Of a stretch of DNA of 64,000 bases, positions 17,536-26,749 are shown one piece after another; within the stretch, counting starts at the first letter, position 1; each line of letters begins with the position of its first letter. The DNA lies in assembly GCF_006494815.1 (NCBI RefSeq), contig NZ_CP041091.1, positions 2,053,501 through 2,117,500 of the forward strand, read 5' to 3'. Position numbers and translations under genes: made by a program. Below the pieces are notes generated by a model, which had not been told where the DNA came from, did not search any database, and was given only the letters and a program-made list of their open reading frames with translations. This DNA is from Nocardioides sambongensis. Lineage in GTDB: Bacteria; Actinomycetota; Actinomycetes; Propionibacteriales; Nocardioidaceae.

Positions 17536-17581
17536 TTATCCGACATCTGATGGTTAGATAGATAACCGACATTTGTCGGAT
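17536..17581. promoter_or_regulatory. Double operator between TetR-esterase operon and SDR
   Basis: TTATCCGACAT (17536-17546) is repeated in inverted form within CCGACATTTGTCGG (17566-17579), which is itself a palindrome with 6-bp arms. TTATC (17536-17540) also pairs with GATAA (17561-17565). Two adjacent sites 25-30 bp apart suggest cooperative TetR binding that covers both divergent promoters. Confidence 0.68.
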
Positions 17582-17630
17582 AGAACCATCCGGTTCCGCA
17601 CCGCAGCGGAGCCGAGAACGGAGGAGAACC

Positions 17631-18386
17631 ATGGCCACCTACGACGTCGCGGACCGGTCCGCGATCATCACCGGCGCCGGCTCGGGGATCGGCGAGTCGA
17701 TCGCCCGCCTGCTCGCCGCCAACGGTGCCGCCGTCCTGATCGCCGACATCGACCCCGCGGCCGCCCAGCGCGTCTCCGCCGAGATCGTCGACGACGGCGG
17801 CCGCGCCGCCCCCTTCGTCGGTGACGTCGGCGACCCGGCCGTGGCCGAGGCGATGGTCGCGGCCGCCGAAGAGCTCGCGCCCCTGCGGATCGCGGTCAAC
17901 AACGCCGGGATCGGCGGCGCGGACGCCCCGGTCGCCGAGTATCCGCTGGAGAGCTGGTCGAAGGTCATCGAGATCAACCTCAACGGCGTCTTCTACGGCA
18001 TGCGCGCCCAGATCCCCGCGATCGAGGGGAACGGGGGCGGCGCGGTCGTCAACGTGGCCTCGGTGCTCGGCTCGGTGGGCATCGCCGGCTCCTCGGCCTA
18101 CGTCACCGCCAAGCACGGCCTCCTCGGCCTGACCAAGAACGCCGCGCTGGAGCACAGCGCGGCGGGCGTGCGGGTGACCGCTGTCGGTCCCGGGTTCATC
18201 AGCACCCCGCTGCTCGAGGCGAACCTCGACGCCGACACCCAGCAGGCACTGGCCGACAAGCACGCCACCGGACGCCTCGGCACCAGCGAGGAGGTGGCCG
18301 CGCTGGTGGCCTTCCTCGCCTCCGACGCCGCGACCTTCATCACCGGCAGCTACCACCTGGTCGACGGCGGGTACGCCGCGTCCTGA
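17631..18386 (+). CDS. Short-chain dehydrogenase/reductase (classical SDR)
   Basis: A 251-residue NAD(P)-dependent oxidoreductase. The cofactor motif TGAGSGIG is at residues 14-21, followed by ADIDPAAA, where the aspartate favours NAD+ over NADP+. The NNAG structural motif lies near 87-90 and the catalytic YVTAK has Tyr157 and Lys161. It is preceded by GGAGGAGAACC, a strong ribosome binding site. It is divergent from the TetR-esterase operon and shares its operators, so alcohol/ketone oxidation and ester hydrolysis are probably coregulated. Substrate unknown. Confidence 0.9.
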   Translation: MATYDVADRSAIITGAGSGIGESIARLLAANGAAVLIADIDPAAAQRVSAEIVDDGGRAAPFVGDVGDPAVAEAMVAAAEELAPLRIAVNNAGIGGADAPVAEYPLESWSKVIEINLNGVFYGMRAQIPAIEGNGGGAVVNVASVLGSVGIAGSSAYVTAKHGLLGLTKNAALEHSAAGVRVTAVGPGFISTPLLEANLDADTQQALADKHATGRLGTSEEVAALVAFLASDAATFITGSYHLVDGGYAAS

Positions 18387-18407
18387 TCCGGTCGGTCCCC
18401 GACCGCG

Positions 18408-18446
18408 ACGAAGGGCAGACCCCGCCGGGCGGGGTCTGCCCTTCGT
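18408..18446. terminator. Bidirectional hairpin terminator
   Basis: A perfect 19-bp inverted repeat (18408-18426 with 18428-18446) lies between the convergent SDR and helicase genes. The arm includes AAGGGCAGACCCCGCC. It is one of the strongest hairpins in the window. Confidence 0.85.
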
Positions 18447-18465
18447 GCTGCGCCGGACGGGACCG

Positions 18466-20601
18466 TCAGCCGCGCTGACCCAGCGCGTCGGTGAGCAGCG
18501 CCACCAGGGCCTCGGTCTGGACGTCGATCGAGGTCTCCACCGTCTCGCCGGCACCGTCCAGGGCACGCGCGGCCAGACCGGCCTTGCGGTCGATCAGCTC
18601 GGCGATCCGAGTGTCCAGCGTCTGGGTCGCGATCACCCGCCACGCGGTCACCGGCTCGGTCTGACCGATCCGGTGCACCCGGTCGATCGCCTGGGTCTGC
18701 TCGGCGTCGGTCCAGGAGAGCTCGGCGAGCACCAGGTTGGAGGCCACCTGGAGGTTCAGGCCGACCCCCGCGGCCGTCAGCGAGCAGACCACCACGGAGA
18801 CGTCGGGGTCGTTCACGAAGGAGTCGATCTCCTTCTGACGCACCGTGGAGCTCTGGTCGCCGCGCACCGACGCGTAGCGGATGCCGCGCTGCGCGAACGT
18901 CTCGGCAGCCGCGTCCATCACGTCGATGTGCTTGGCGAAGAAGACCACCTTGCCGACGTTGCGCGCCAGCTGCGCGGTGTAGTCCGCCGCGAGCCCCGCC
19001 TTGGCCTGGCCGATCCGGCGGAGCATCTCGAAGACGTTCTCGCCGGTCTTGGCGGCGTTGTCCTCGCGCTCCCAGGTGGCGACCTGACGGACCAGGTCGT
19101 GGTCGATCCCCTCGACCACCGAGCCCTGGCGCCGGGTGGCCAGCGCCACGTCGTACCGCTCCACCATCCGGCGGGCCAGCTCGGCCTCGGCCTTGCGGAT
19201 CGAGCGACCGGCCTCACCCTCGAGCTCGACCGGGAGGTCGGCGACACGGCGGGCCGGGATGTCTGCGGCCACGTCGATCTTGCGACGTCGCACGATGCCC
19301 TGGTCGACCACGATCCGGCGCGCCGCGGGATAGAAGCCGGCGTCGGCCGGGGTCAGTCCGGTCTCCTCCAGCGCCGCCATCAGGGGCCCGAGCGGGACCT
19401 TCTCGTCGATCCAGCCGAGGAACTGCCAGATCGCGCGGAAGTCCTCGATGTCGTTGATCAGCGGGGTGCCGGTGAGCGCCATCATCAGCGGGTTGACGGT
19501 GCGGGTCCGAATCCGGTCCGCGATCTCCAGCACGTGCTGGGAGCGCTGCGAGGTCTTGTTCTTGATGTAGTGCGCCTCGTCCACGATCATTCCGCGGAAG
19601 CCGTGCCGGCCGAGCCACCCGATGTGGCGGTCCAGGATCTCGTAGTTCACCACGAAGACATCGGCGAACCCGTCGACGTCCTCGCCGTCACCGTGGACCA
19701 CGGTCACGTTGCGCCGGGGCGTCCAGAGCGCGACCTCGCGCGCCCAGTTGGTCTTCACCACGTTCGGCACGGCGACCAGCAGCGGAAACGCGTCAGCGGC
19801 CTCGGCGGCCAGCAACGCCTGCGCGGTCTTGCCCAGGCCGGGCTCGTCGGCCAGCAGGAAGGTGCGGTGGCCGGCGCTCGCCGACGCCACCAGCTGCGCC
19901 TGGTGGTGCATCAGCTCGCGGCCGGACGCGGTGTAGAGCGACGTCGGCTCGGGCAGCTCCATCACCGCGGCCGACCCCTCCGGGGCCCGCTCGAAGGACC
20001 GGAACAGCGGCTCGAGCAGCTCCCAGCCGGCCAGGCGCTGAGGCCGGACGGGCGCGCGGGCACCGTCGAAGTCCGGCACCAGGAACGGGCTGGCCAGCTG
20101 CCGCGCGGCCACGGACGTCGGGACCACACGGCGGGCGGACGAGGCGATGGTGGCCTCGTCCGGCACCGGCTCGGGTTCCTCCTCGGCGACCTCGATCCCG
20201 GCCTTCGCCAACAGCTCGCGACGCAGGTGCTTGGCGTCGTCGGAGATCTCGGCGTCCTCGCCGAGCAGCGTGAACAGGGTGGAGTCCCGCGCAGCGGTCT
20301 GGGCGAGGATCGTGGCGATGCCGTCGAGCCGCTTGAGCTCCTCGCCGCGACGGGAGTCCGAGAGCGACGGGTCGGACTTGACCCTGGTGCGCTCCTCGCG
20401 CACCAGGAGGGCGACGACCTGGAACTTGGTCCGCACCGAGAGCACCGTGGACCGGCGCTGGACGGCCGACTCGACCTCGCGCACGACCCGCGCGAGGACC
20501 GGGATGATCCCCTCTTCGTTGCGGTGCTTCTGCCCCGACTTGTTGGCGTTGCCGCCTCGGCTGCGCCGCTGCTGCGACGAGCGCTGGCCTCCTCGAGCCA
20601 C
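18466..20601 (-). CDS. SNF2-family DEAD/H helicase
   Basis: A 711-residue ATP-dependent DNA translocase of the SNF2 class. Helicase motifs in order are Walker A DEPGLGKT (Lys about 258), DEAH (341-344), LTGTP motif III, and the C-terminal AIDRVHRIGQ motif VI. The N-terminal 200 residues are basic then helical, unlike the usual Swi2 N terminus. The GTG start (20599-20601) follows an AGGAAGGA ribosome binding site; upstream in-frame sequence is not protein-like. It is monocistronic. The SMARCAL1-like arrangement suggests a role in DNA repair or remodelling, but no partner is nearby. Confidence 0.88.
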   Translation of the reverse strand: MARGGQRSSQQRRSRGGNANKSGQKHRNEEGIIPVLARVVREVESAVQRRSTVLSVRTKFQVVALLVREERTRVKSDPSLSDSRRGEELKRLDGIATILAQTAARDSTLFTLLGEDAEISDDAKHLRRELLAKAGIEVAEEEPEPVPDEATIASSARRVVPTSVAARQLASPFLVPDFDGARAPVRPQRLAGWELLEPLFRSFERAPEGSAAVMELPEPTSLYTASGRELMHHQAQLVASASAGHRTFLLADEPGLGKTAQALLAAEAADAFPLLVAVPNVVKTNWAREVALWTPRRNVTVVHGDGEDVDGFADVFVVNYEILDRHIGWLGRHGFRGMIVDEAHYIKNKTSQRSQHVLEIADRIRTRTVNPLMMALTGTPLINDIEDFRAIWQFLGWIDEKVPLGPLMAALEETGLTPADAGFYPAARRIVVDQGIVRRRKIDVAADIPARRVADLPVELEGEAGRSIRKAEAELARRMVERYDVALATRRQGSVVEGIDHDLVRQVATWEREDNAAKTGENVFEMLRRIGQAKAGLAADYTAQLARNVGKVVFFAKHIDVMDAAAETFAQRGIRYASVRGDQSSTVRQKEIDSFVNDPDVSVVVCSLTAAGVGLNLQVASNLVLAELSWTDAEQTQAIDRVHRIGQTEPVTAWRVIATQTLDTRIAELIDRKAGLAARALDGAGETVETSIDVQTEALVALLTDALGQRG

Positions 20602-20837
20602 AGGTGTCCTTCCTGAGGCGGCCCGACCCGATGACGTCGTACGACGTCGCGGCGGGTCCGCCAGACGTGCTGGATCATTCGACCCTTGCGATTGCCGCTG
20701 CGTGCTGCAGCGCCTGCTGGTCCGGCGAGGGCTGGTCCTCAGCGAGCGGCGTGCCGCGATCTTAGCAGTGTCGTGCGCAGATCGCGTGTTCTGCGGACAG
20801 CGCGCCGCGGCGAGAACCTGCGGCCGGCACGAGTGGG
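20602..20837. other. Intergenic region with palindrome upstream of helicase
   Basis: This 236-bp gap separates the helicase start from the flavin reductase stop. It contains the perfect palindrome GACGTCGTACGACGTC (20633-20648), 32-47 bp before the helicase GTG, which could be an operator. No gene is evident in the remainder. Confidence 0.4.
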
Positions 20838-21434
20838 TCAGTCGGCGCGAGTGGGCCGGGTGAGCCGGGTCGTCGCCGGCGGCAGTCCCCACTCGTCGCG
20901 GCCGAGCCGGGACATCGGTCGCAACAGGTCGAAGCGCGGGTGATCTCCGTCGAGCACCTCGCTGTCCACCCCGATCGCCACGACGTCGCCGAGCACCAGC
21001 GTCGACTCCCCCAGCGGCACCGTGGAGTGCAGCCGGCACTCGATGGACGCCGGCGAGGCGGCCACCCGCGGCGGTGCCACCCGCTCGGAGAGCACGGTCT
21101 CGATGCCGAGCACGTCCGCCTCCCCCACCTCCGGCGGATACGGCGCGGAGCTGGCATTGATCAGCTCGGTCTGCGCCTCGGAGGCGAAGTTGACCACGAA
21201 CTCCCCGGTCGCCGTCACGTTGCGCAACGTGTCCTTGTGGCCGACCGAGGTGAACTGCACGATCGGCGGACGCGCCGAGGCGACCGTGAAGAACGAGTGC
21301 GGCGCCAGGTTGAGCACGCCGTCGGCGGACAGCGAGGTGACCCAGGCGATCGGACGGGGCACGACCAGGGCGGTCAACAGCCGGTAGGCGTTCACCCCTG
21401 CATCGGCGGGGTCGAAGACGGTGCGGACGCTCAC
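20838..21434 (-). CDS. Flavin reductase-like protein (FMN-binding split barrel)
   Basis: A 198-residue member of the flavin reductase family (PF01613). It includes VPRPIAWVTSLSADGVLNLA and APHSFFTVASARPPIVQFT, the FMN-binding strand-loop typical of the group, and HKDTLRNVTATGEFVVN. It probably supplies reduced flavin or acts as an NAD(P)H:FMN oxidoreductase; the partner is unknown. The GTG start at 21434 is supported by a leaderless promoter 6 nt upstream. It is not in an operon with the nearby oxygenases. Confidence 0.85.
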   Translation of the reverse strand: MSVRTVFDPADAGVNAYRLLTALVVPRPIAWVTSLSADGVLNLAPHSFFTVASARPPIVQFTSVGHKDTLRNVTATGEFVVNFASEAQTELINASSAPYPPEVGEADVLGIETVLSERVAPPRVAASPASIECRLHSTVPLGESTLVLGDVVAIGVDSEVLDGDHPRFDLLRPMSRLGRDEWGLPPATTRLTRPTRAD

Positions 21435-21440
21435 CGGGCC

Positions 21441-21446
21441 AGCATA
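21441..21446 (-). promoter_or_regulatory. -10 box of flavin reductase gene, leaderless
   Basis: The box reads TATGCT on the minus strand, 6 nt before the GTG at 21432-21434. Confidence 0.55.
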
Positions 21447-21461
21447 GGAGGCGCCCGCGGC

Positions 21462-22754
21462 TCAGGTTCGTCGGTGGTATCTGCGGTCGCCGTTGGCCAG
21501 TCGGGTGGTGGTGGAGGCGGGGTCGTGTTCGCGGTGGTGGTGGAAGTTGCAGAGGAGTAGGCCGTCGGCGAGGTCGGTGCGGCCGCCTTTCGACCAGGGG
21601 TCCAGATGGTGGGCTTCGCACCAGCGTGCGGGGATGGTGCAGCCTTCGGCGCGGCACGTCTTGTCGCGCAGGCCGAGGGCGGTGCGTTGCGCGGCGGTGA
21701 ACAACCGCCGCGCCCGCCCGAGGTCGAGGACTTCGGACTTGCCGCCGAGGACGGCGGGCAGGATCTTGGCGGTGCACGCCAACCTGCGGGCGTGGTCTGC
21801 GCTGATCCGCAGCTCCCCACCGTTGTCGTGACCGGGGTCGAGCAGGCCAGCGGTGCCGAGGTGGTGGGTGAGTTGGTCGTGGTCGATCGTCACGATCACC
21901 GTGGTCGCATCCCCACCATGCACCGGCAGCTTCGCGGGGTCGAGGTGCTCCAACAACGCCCCGAACGCCAGACCCCGGGCCCGGTGCTGCGGCAACCGCT
22001 CCGCATCCGGATTCCCTCCCGCGCCCGCGTGGTGCTGGCGCGGCGACGTGAACGCATCCAGATACGTCGCCAACCGGGCAGCAATCGGGTCGGGCACCAG
22101 GGCGGTGATCCGAGTCAGACCCTCACCCATCGGCCGCATCCGCAGGCTGGTCTTCGCGTGCGCGGCGGCCTCCAACGCCGCGAGGCGCTTCGCGTCCTCC
22201 TCCTCGGCGATCTCCGGTGCGACGACGTCGAGGACCCGCTCGGCCAGCATCCGCAGATGCCTTGGCCCGTACCCACCCTCGGGTGCGTCCTCACGCTCCC
22301 CGGTCCCCAACCCGACCAGATGCACCTCGGCCCGGGTCCGAGCCTCATCGTCGATCCGCGCCGGCAGGGCGTCCAGCCCGGTGGTGATCACCCTGGCCTG
22401 CTCCAGACTCAACGCTCCGCGGGCCATCGCCACCCCCACCCGCGGCCAAGACTCGTCGATCGAGGTGGCGACCTTCGACTCCGCACGCAACCGGCCGGGG
22501 TCGGCGCCGGTCCGCAACGCCACCCACCCCGCGACATCTCTCGCCCCATGCGCGTCCGCGATGTCGGCCGAGCCAGCCAGGACCCGCATCCGCAGCTCCA
22601 CCACCTGCGCCTCCAACGCGACCAGCCCGGTCAACAGCGCTTCACGTTCGGGCATGGTGAGGAACCCGGGCTGACGCTCCGCGACCTCACCCAGCGCGTC
22701 CCGGCACACCGCGACCGCCTCGCCCAGCGGGGTGCGGGTGCCGGTCAGCGACAT
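21462..22754 (-). CDS. DUF222-HNH endonuclease (REP13E12-like family)
   Basis: A 430-residue protein with an N-terminal DUF222 helical domain (about 20-330) and a C-terminal HNH nuclease domain. The HNH part reads CRAEGCTIPARWCEAHHLDP then LLLCNFHHHREHD, with zinc-type cysteines and the HH metal/catalytic pair. This architecture is the one found in the 13E12 repeat family of Mycobacterium tuberculosis and occurs in many copies per genome in actinobacteria. Biological role unsettled; a mobile or repeat-derived origin is often proposed. The ATG at 22754 gives full family length. Confidence 0.88.
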   Translation of the reverse strand: MSLTGTRTPLGEAVAVCRDALGEVAERQPGFLTMPEREALLTGLVALEAQVVELRMRVLAGSADIADAHGARDVAGWVALRTGADPGRLRAESKVATSIDESWPRVGVAMARGALSLEQARVITTGLDALPARIDDEARTRAEVHLVGLGTGEREDAPEGGYGPRHLRMLAERVLDVVAPEIAEEEDAKRLAALEAAAHAKTSLRMRPMGEGLTRITALVPDPIAARLATYLDAFTSPRQHHAGAGGNPDAERLPQHRARGLAFGALLEHLDPAKLPVHGGDATTVIVTIDHDQLTHHLGTAGLLDPGHDNGGELRISADHARRLACTAKILPAVLGGKSEVLDLGRARRLFTAAQRTALGLRDKTCRAEGCTIPARWCEAHHLDPWSKGGRTDLADGLLLCNFHHHREHDPASTTTRLANGDRRYHRRT

Positions 22755-23022
22755 CGGGAGAACCTTCCGAGACAGGTGCAGCAGATGCCCCGATTCTACG
22801 TGATCTCGAACACCAGTTCGACCCCTGCCGAGAGGTTTGTGGAACCGTTCTTGCAGGTCAGAGCCTGTTTTCCACAGATCGTCCGCAGCTCCTGGCCCGT
22901 TCTGGGACTTGTGTGCCGCGTGGGCACTGACCGAGCGAACAGCCCGGGTGGAACCAGCCGGGACGAGCCAGCAGCGGTGGCCGGTCGCTTCGATACGACC
23001 GGTGGTGAGCCTCGGCCTGGAC
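22755..23022. other. Intergenic region upstream of DUF222-HNH gene with TGTGGAA inverted repeat
   Basis: This 268-bp gap holds TGTGGAA (22838-22844) and TTCCACA (22870-22876), an inverted repeat of 7-bp arms with a 25-nt spacer. TTTTCCACA also resembles a DnaA box with one mismatch. I see no gene here; the remainder, downstream toward 23022, looks like an eroded noncoding stretch. Confidence 0.4.
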
Positions 23023-23553
23023 TCAGTCCCGTTCCAGCACGAAGAAGTAGGGCTCCGGATGCGTCCGCAGGTCCATCACGCCGAGCAGCGTGTCGTCGTC
23101 GACCCGTCGGAAGGTGTCGATGATGGGCAGGTGGTCGTAGACCATCGCCGCGGTCACCACCCCTCGGTGGTGCACCTCGCGGAGTCGCGCACGGTGCCGG
23201 CGGGTGCGCAGCACCGGCCGGAGCAGGTCGATCGCAGGACGCGCCCTGGCCACCGCCGACGTCGGCACCCGGCCCGCGAGACCCATCGGCGCCCACCGCG
23301 GGTCGACCGGCACGATCCCGCCCGCCGTCGCGAAGAGGAGCGGGTGGACGTGGTCCACGTCGTCGAACTGCTTGCCGTACCACCCGGTGGCCTCGAGCAG
23401 GCCGTCCATCGGGTGCCCGGTGGCCAGCTCGCGGCCGCGCCAACGGCCGCCCAGCTCGACAGCACGCAGTCCGGGCAGCCGGTCGAAGAGCGTCCACGCC
23501 TGCTCGCGGGTGCAGGCGTCGCCGAGGCCGGCGAGGTGCTCGGTGGGGGTCAT
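23023..23553 (-). CDS. GXWXG/DUF4334 protein
   Basis: A 176-residue protein with an N-terminal GXWXG domain (GGRWRGRELATGHPMDGLL at about residues 36-54) and a C-terminal DUF4334 domain (GVVTAAMVYDHLPIIDTFRR then LLGVMDLR). The family has no established biochemical role but is recurrent near lipid and steroid metabolism genes. Its ATG follows a GGAGGAG ribosome binding site. It is the last gene of the BVMO-GMC operon, 16 bp after the GMC stop, which suggests a role in the same pathway, perhaps binding a hydrophobic intermediate. Confidence 0.8.
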   Translation of the reverse strand: MTPTEHLAGLGDACTREQAWTLFDRLPGLRAVELGGRWRGRELATGHPMDGLLEATGWYGKQFDDVDHVHPLLFATAGGIVPVDPRWAPMGLAGRVPTSAVARARPAIDLLRPVLRTRRHRARLREVHHRGVVTAAMVYDHLPIIDTFRRVDDDTLLGVMDLRTHPEPYFFVLERD

Positions 23554-23569
23554 CGGTCTCCTCCGGAGG

Positions 23570-25255
23570 TCAGACGGGTGTGATCGGCAGACGCAGGGCG
23601 CCGGGCGCCGAGGCGGGGACGACCGGGTGGCGCGGCGCGACCGGGTCGATCCGGCGGTAGGGGTCGCCCAACGGCGGGCGCGGGTCCCGCTCCCCCTTGT
23701 TGGGCCACAGTGCCATCGCCCGCTCGGCCTGGGCGGTGATGGTCAGCGACGGGTTGACGCCCAGGTTCGCGGTGACCGCGCTGCCGTCGGCGACGTGCAG
23801 ACCGGGATGGCCGAAGACGCGCTGATAAGGGTCGATCACGCCGTGCTCGGCGGACTCACCGATGGTGCAGCCGCCGATGTAGTGCGCGGTCGCCGGGATG
23901 TTGAAGACGTCGGTGACCACCCCGCCGGCCACGCCGTCGACCTTCTCCTCCCAGCGTCGGGCGATGTCGTGGGCGACCGGGATCCAGTCCGGGTTGGGCG
24001 CCCCGTCACCGTGCCGGGTCAACAGCCGGCCGCGGCGCCGGAACGAGGTCAGCGAGTTGTCCAGGGACTGCATCACCAGCAGGATCACCGAACGCTCCGA
24101 GGCCCGGTAGGCGTTCTGGGAGCGCAGGAATCGCAGCGGGTGCGCGAGGATCGCCAGGAGGAAGCGCAGGAACCGGAAGGCGCCGCCGTCGACGATCGGC
24201 ACGCTCTGCAGGAACATCGCGTTGTGGCCCTTGCCGTAGCCGACCACCTCGACGTGGGTCTGCGGCTCGGGATGGATCGAGGAGCTGATCGCCACGCCCT
24301 GCGAGAAGTCGTCGCGCTCGCGGGCGGTCACCCCGATCACCGCCTCGGAGTTGCTCCGGGTCAGGTGTCCGAGCCGCGCCGACAGGCCGGGCAGCGAGCC
24401 GTCCTCGCGCAGCGCGTGCAGCAGTCGCTGCGTGCCCAGCGCGGCCGCCGCGAAGACGACCTGCCGTGCGGTGAAGGTGCGGCGCCGGCGGCGTACCAGG
24501 GCGTCCGGACGCTCGGTGTGCACCCGGTAGCCGCCGCGGCCGTCCGGCTGCACCGAGGTCACCGAGGTCAGCTCGTGCACCTCGGCGCCGTTGCTCTCGG
24601 CGAGATGGAGGTAGTTGGTGGTCATCGTGTTCTTCGCGTTGTGCTTGCAGCCGGTCATGCACTCGGCACAGTGGATGCACCCGCGGCGCCTCGGGCCGGC
24701 GCCGCCGAAGTAGGGGTCGTCCACCTCCTCGCCCTCCGCGCCCTCGTTGAAGAAGACGCCGACGTCGGTGCGGTGGAAGGTGTCCGCGACCCCGAGGTCC
24801 TCGGCGATCTCGAGCAGTACGTCGTCCTTGGGCCCCGTCCGCGGGTTGGTGGTGACGCCGAGCATCCGCCGCGCCTGGTCGTAGTACGGGGCGAGCTCGC
24901 TGCGCCAGTCGGTGATGTGCCCCCAGGCCGGGTCGGTGTAGAACTCCGGGAGCGGCTCGTAGAGCGTGTTGCCGTAGACCAGCGAGCCGCCGCCGACCCC
25001 GACGCCGCTGAACACCACGCACTTGCCGAGCACGCTGATCCGCTGCGGCCCGGTCATCCCCAGCCGGGGAGCCCAGACCGACTTGCGGAGGTTCCAGTTG
25101 GTGCGCGGCAGGTTGGTCGCGTCCCACCGCCGGCCGGCCTCCAGCACGCCGACGGTGTAGCCCTTCTCGGTCAGCCGCAGGGCGGTGACGCTGCCACCGA
25201 AGCCGGACCCGATCACCAGGACGTCGTAGTCGTAGTCGTGCTCGGAAGTGCTCAT
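23570..25255 (-). CDS. GMC oxidoreductase, cholesterol-oxidase (ChoD)-like
   Basis: A 561-residue FAD-dependent alcohol oxidase/dehydrogenase. The dinucleotide motif GSGFGG is near residues 16-21. GVGVGGGSLVYGN is the GMC signature 1 region. A cysteine-rich segment, CIHCAECMTGCKHNAKNT, matches ChoD-like and long-chain alcohol oxidases. The C-terminal half ends with ADGSAVTANLGVNPSLTITA, the GMC C-terminal FAD/active-site region. No signal peptide is seen. The ATG overlaps the BVMO stop (ATGA). It probably oxidises a hydrophobic secondary alcohol to the ketone; cholesterol itself is not proven. Confidence 0.87.
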   Translation of the reverse strand: MSTSEHDYDYDVLVIGSGFGGSVTALRLTEKGYTVGVLEAGRRWDATNLPRTNWNLRKSVWAPRLGMTGPQRISVLGKCVVFSGVGVGGGSLVYGNTLYEPLPEFYTDPAWGHITDWRSELAPYYDQARRMLGVTTNPRTGPKDDVLLEIAEDLGVADTFHRTDVGVFFNEGAEGEEVDDPYFGGAGPRRRGCIHCAECMTGCKHNAKNTMTTNYLHLAESNGAEVHELTSVTSVQPDGRGGYRVHTERPDALVRRRRRTFTARQVVFAAAALGTQRLLHALREDGSLPGLSARLGHLTRSNSEAVIGVTARERDDFSQGVAISSSIHPEPQTHVEVVGYGKGHNAMFLQSVPIVDGGAFRFLRFLLAILAHPLRFLRSQNAYRASERSVILLVMQSLDNSLTSFRRRGRLLTRHGDGAPNPDWIPVAHDIARRWEEKVDGVAGGVVTDVFNIPATAHYIGGCTIGESAEHGVIDPYQRVFGHPGLHVADGSAVTANLGVNPSLTITAQAERAMALWPNKGERDPRPPLGDPYRRIDPVAPRHPVVPASAPGALRLPITPV

Positions 25256-26721
25256 CGGGAGACCGCCTCGTAGTCGCGTGCGTCGAACCTGGCCTGCTGG
25301 CGGTACTGCGCCCCCAGCAGCGGCCAGTTGGTGGTGATCCGCCCGGTGCCACCGACCCGGTACCAGGAGTCGCAACGGGTCCACACGCTGTCGGCCAGCT
25401 GGCGCTGGATCCGTGCGTCGTGCCTCCGCGCGACGTCGCTGCGCACGTCGAGCGGCGCGCCGCGTCGTACCGTCTCGTCGACGAGGTCGGCCAGGTAGCG
25501 CGCCTGGACCTCCAGGAAGTACACGATCGACCCGCCGCCGGTGTTGGTGTTGGGGCCGTACATGATGTGCAGCCCGGGGAACCCGGGCACCGTCATCCCG
25601 AAGTACGCGTGCGCGCCGTCCGCCCACTCCTGGTGCAGGTCGCGGCCGTCGCGGCCGGTGATCCGCAGCGGGACCAGGAACTCGGTCGCCTTGAACCCGG
25701 TCCCCCAGATGAGTACGTCGACCTCGTGCTGGCGCTCCTGGCCGTCCTCCCCGGTGACGACGACGCCGGTCGGCGTGATCCGGGTGATCGGGTCGGTGAC
25801 CACGTCCACGTGCGGCCGCGCGAGGGCGGGGACGTAGTCGTTGGAGAAGAGCACCCGCTTGCAGCCCATCGGGTAGTCCGGCCAGATCCGGTCCAGCAGG
25901 CCCGGCGCCGAGCGAGCCCCCCACCGCATGTGCAGGCGCGAGCAGAGGGTGAGTACCAGCGCGACGAGCCGGGAGTACACCCAGGCGACGGAGAGCAGCT
26001 CGACCATCCCGTACCAGGCGCCGCGCTCGGCCCGTTGGGTCAGCGGCAGCCGCTCGAAGACCCGGTGGTGAAGCCGGGAGAACGCCCGGTCCGGTCGGAG
26101 CAGGAGGTAGGGCGCCGAGCGCTGGAAGACCGCCATGTGCCCGACCCGGTCCACGATCGCCGGCACGAACTGGACCGCGCTGGCGCCGGTGCCGACCACG
26201 GCGACCCGGCGCCCCGACAGGTCCACGTCGTGGCGCCACTGCGCGGAGTGGAACGAGGGCCCGGCGAACTCCTCACGACCGGGGAGGGCCGGGAAGGCGG
26301 GCCGGGAGAGCTGACCGACCGCGGAGACCAGCACATCGGCCTCGATCTCCTCGCCGTCGGCGAGCACGATCCGCCAGATCCGGTCGTCCTCGTCGTAGCG
26401 GGCCGCCACCACCTCGGCACCGAACCGGATCCGGCGGCGCACGTCGTACTCCTCGGCGACGGTGCGCAGGTAGTCCAGGATCGCCGGCTGCCGGGAGAAC
26501 CGGTGCGGCCAGCGCGGGTTGGGCCGGAAGGAGTAGGAGTAGAACGGCGACGGGACGTCGCAGGCGGCGCCGGGGTAGGTGTTCTCCCGCCACACCCCGC
26601 CGACCTCGTCGGCCCGCTCCAGCAGGACCAGATCGTCGTGGCCGCGTCGCAGCAGCTCGACCGCGGCCGCGAGTCCACCGAACCCGGCTCCGATCACGAC
26701 CACCCGCGGGCTCCCGGTCAC
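25252..26721 (-). CDS. Baeyer-Villiger-type flavin monooxygenase
   Basis: A 489-residue class B flavin monooxygenase that inserts oxygen next to a carbonyl using NADPH and O2. The FAD motif GAGFGG is near residues 10-15 and the NADPH motif GTGASA near 176. Between them is the BVMO fingerprint FAGPSFHSAQW (FxGxxxHxxxW, about 152-162), although the following residue is Arg rather than the usual Pro/Asp. The GTG at 26719-26721 follows GCGGAGG at good spacing. It is the first gene of an operon with the GMC enzyme and the DUF4334 protein, under a TetR operator at 26750. Confidence 0.88.
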   Translation of the reverse strand: MTGSPRVVVIGAGFGGLAAAVELLRRGHDDLVLLERADEVGGVWRENTYPGAACDVPSPFYSYSFRPNPRWPHRFSRQPAILDYLRTVAEEYDVRRRIRFGAEVVAARYDEDDRIWRIVLADGEEIEADVLVSAVGQLSRPAFPALPGREEFAGPSFHSAQWRHDVDLSGRRVAVVGTGASAVQFVPAIVDRVGHMAVFQRSAPYLLLRPDRAFSRLHHRVFERLPLTQRAERGAWYGMVELLSVAWVYSRLVALVLTLCSRLHMRWGARSAPGLLDRIWPDYPMGCKRVLFSNDYVPALARPHVDVVTDPITRITPTGVVVTGEDGQERQHEVDVLIWGTGFKATEFLVPLRITGRDGRDLHQEWADGAHAYFGMTVPGFPGLHIMYGPNTNTGGGSIVYFLEVQARYLADLVDETVRRGAPLDVRSDVARRHDARIQRQLADSVWTRCDSWYRVGGTGRITTNWPLLGAQYRQQARFDARDYEAVSR

Positions 26722-26749
26722 GTGCACCTCCGCACAAGCAATTGTCTGA

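Noticed and set aside
22870..22876. Replication origin signal (DnaA-like box)
   Set aside because: A single near-match is not enough; no dnaA, dnaN or gyrB genes and no cluster of boxes are nearby.
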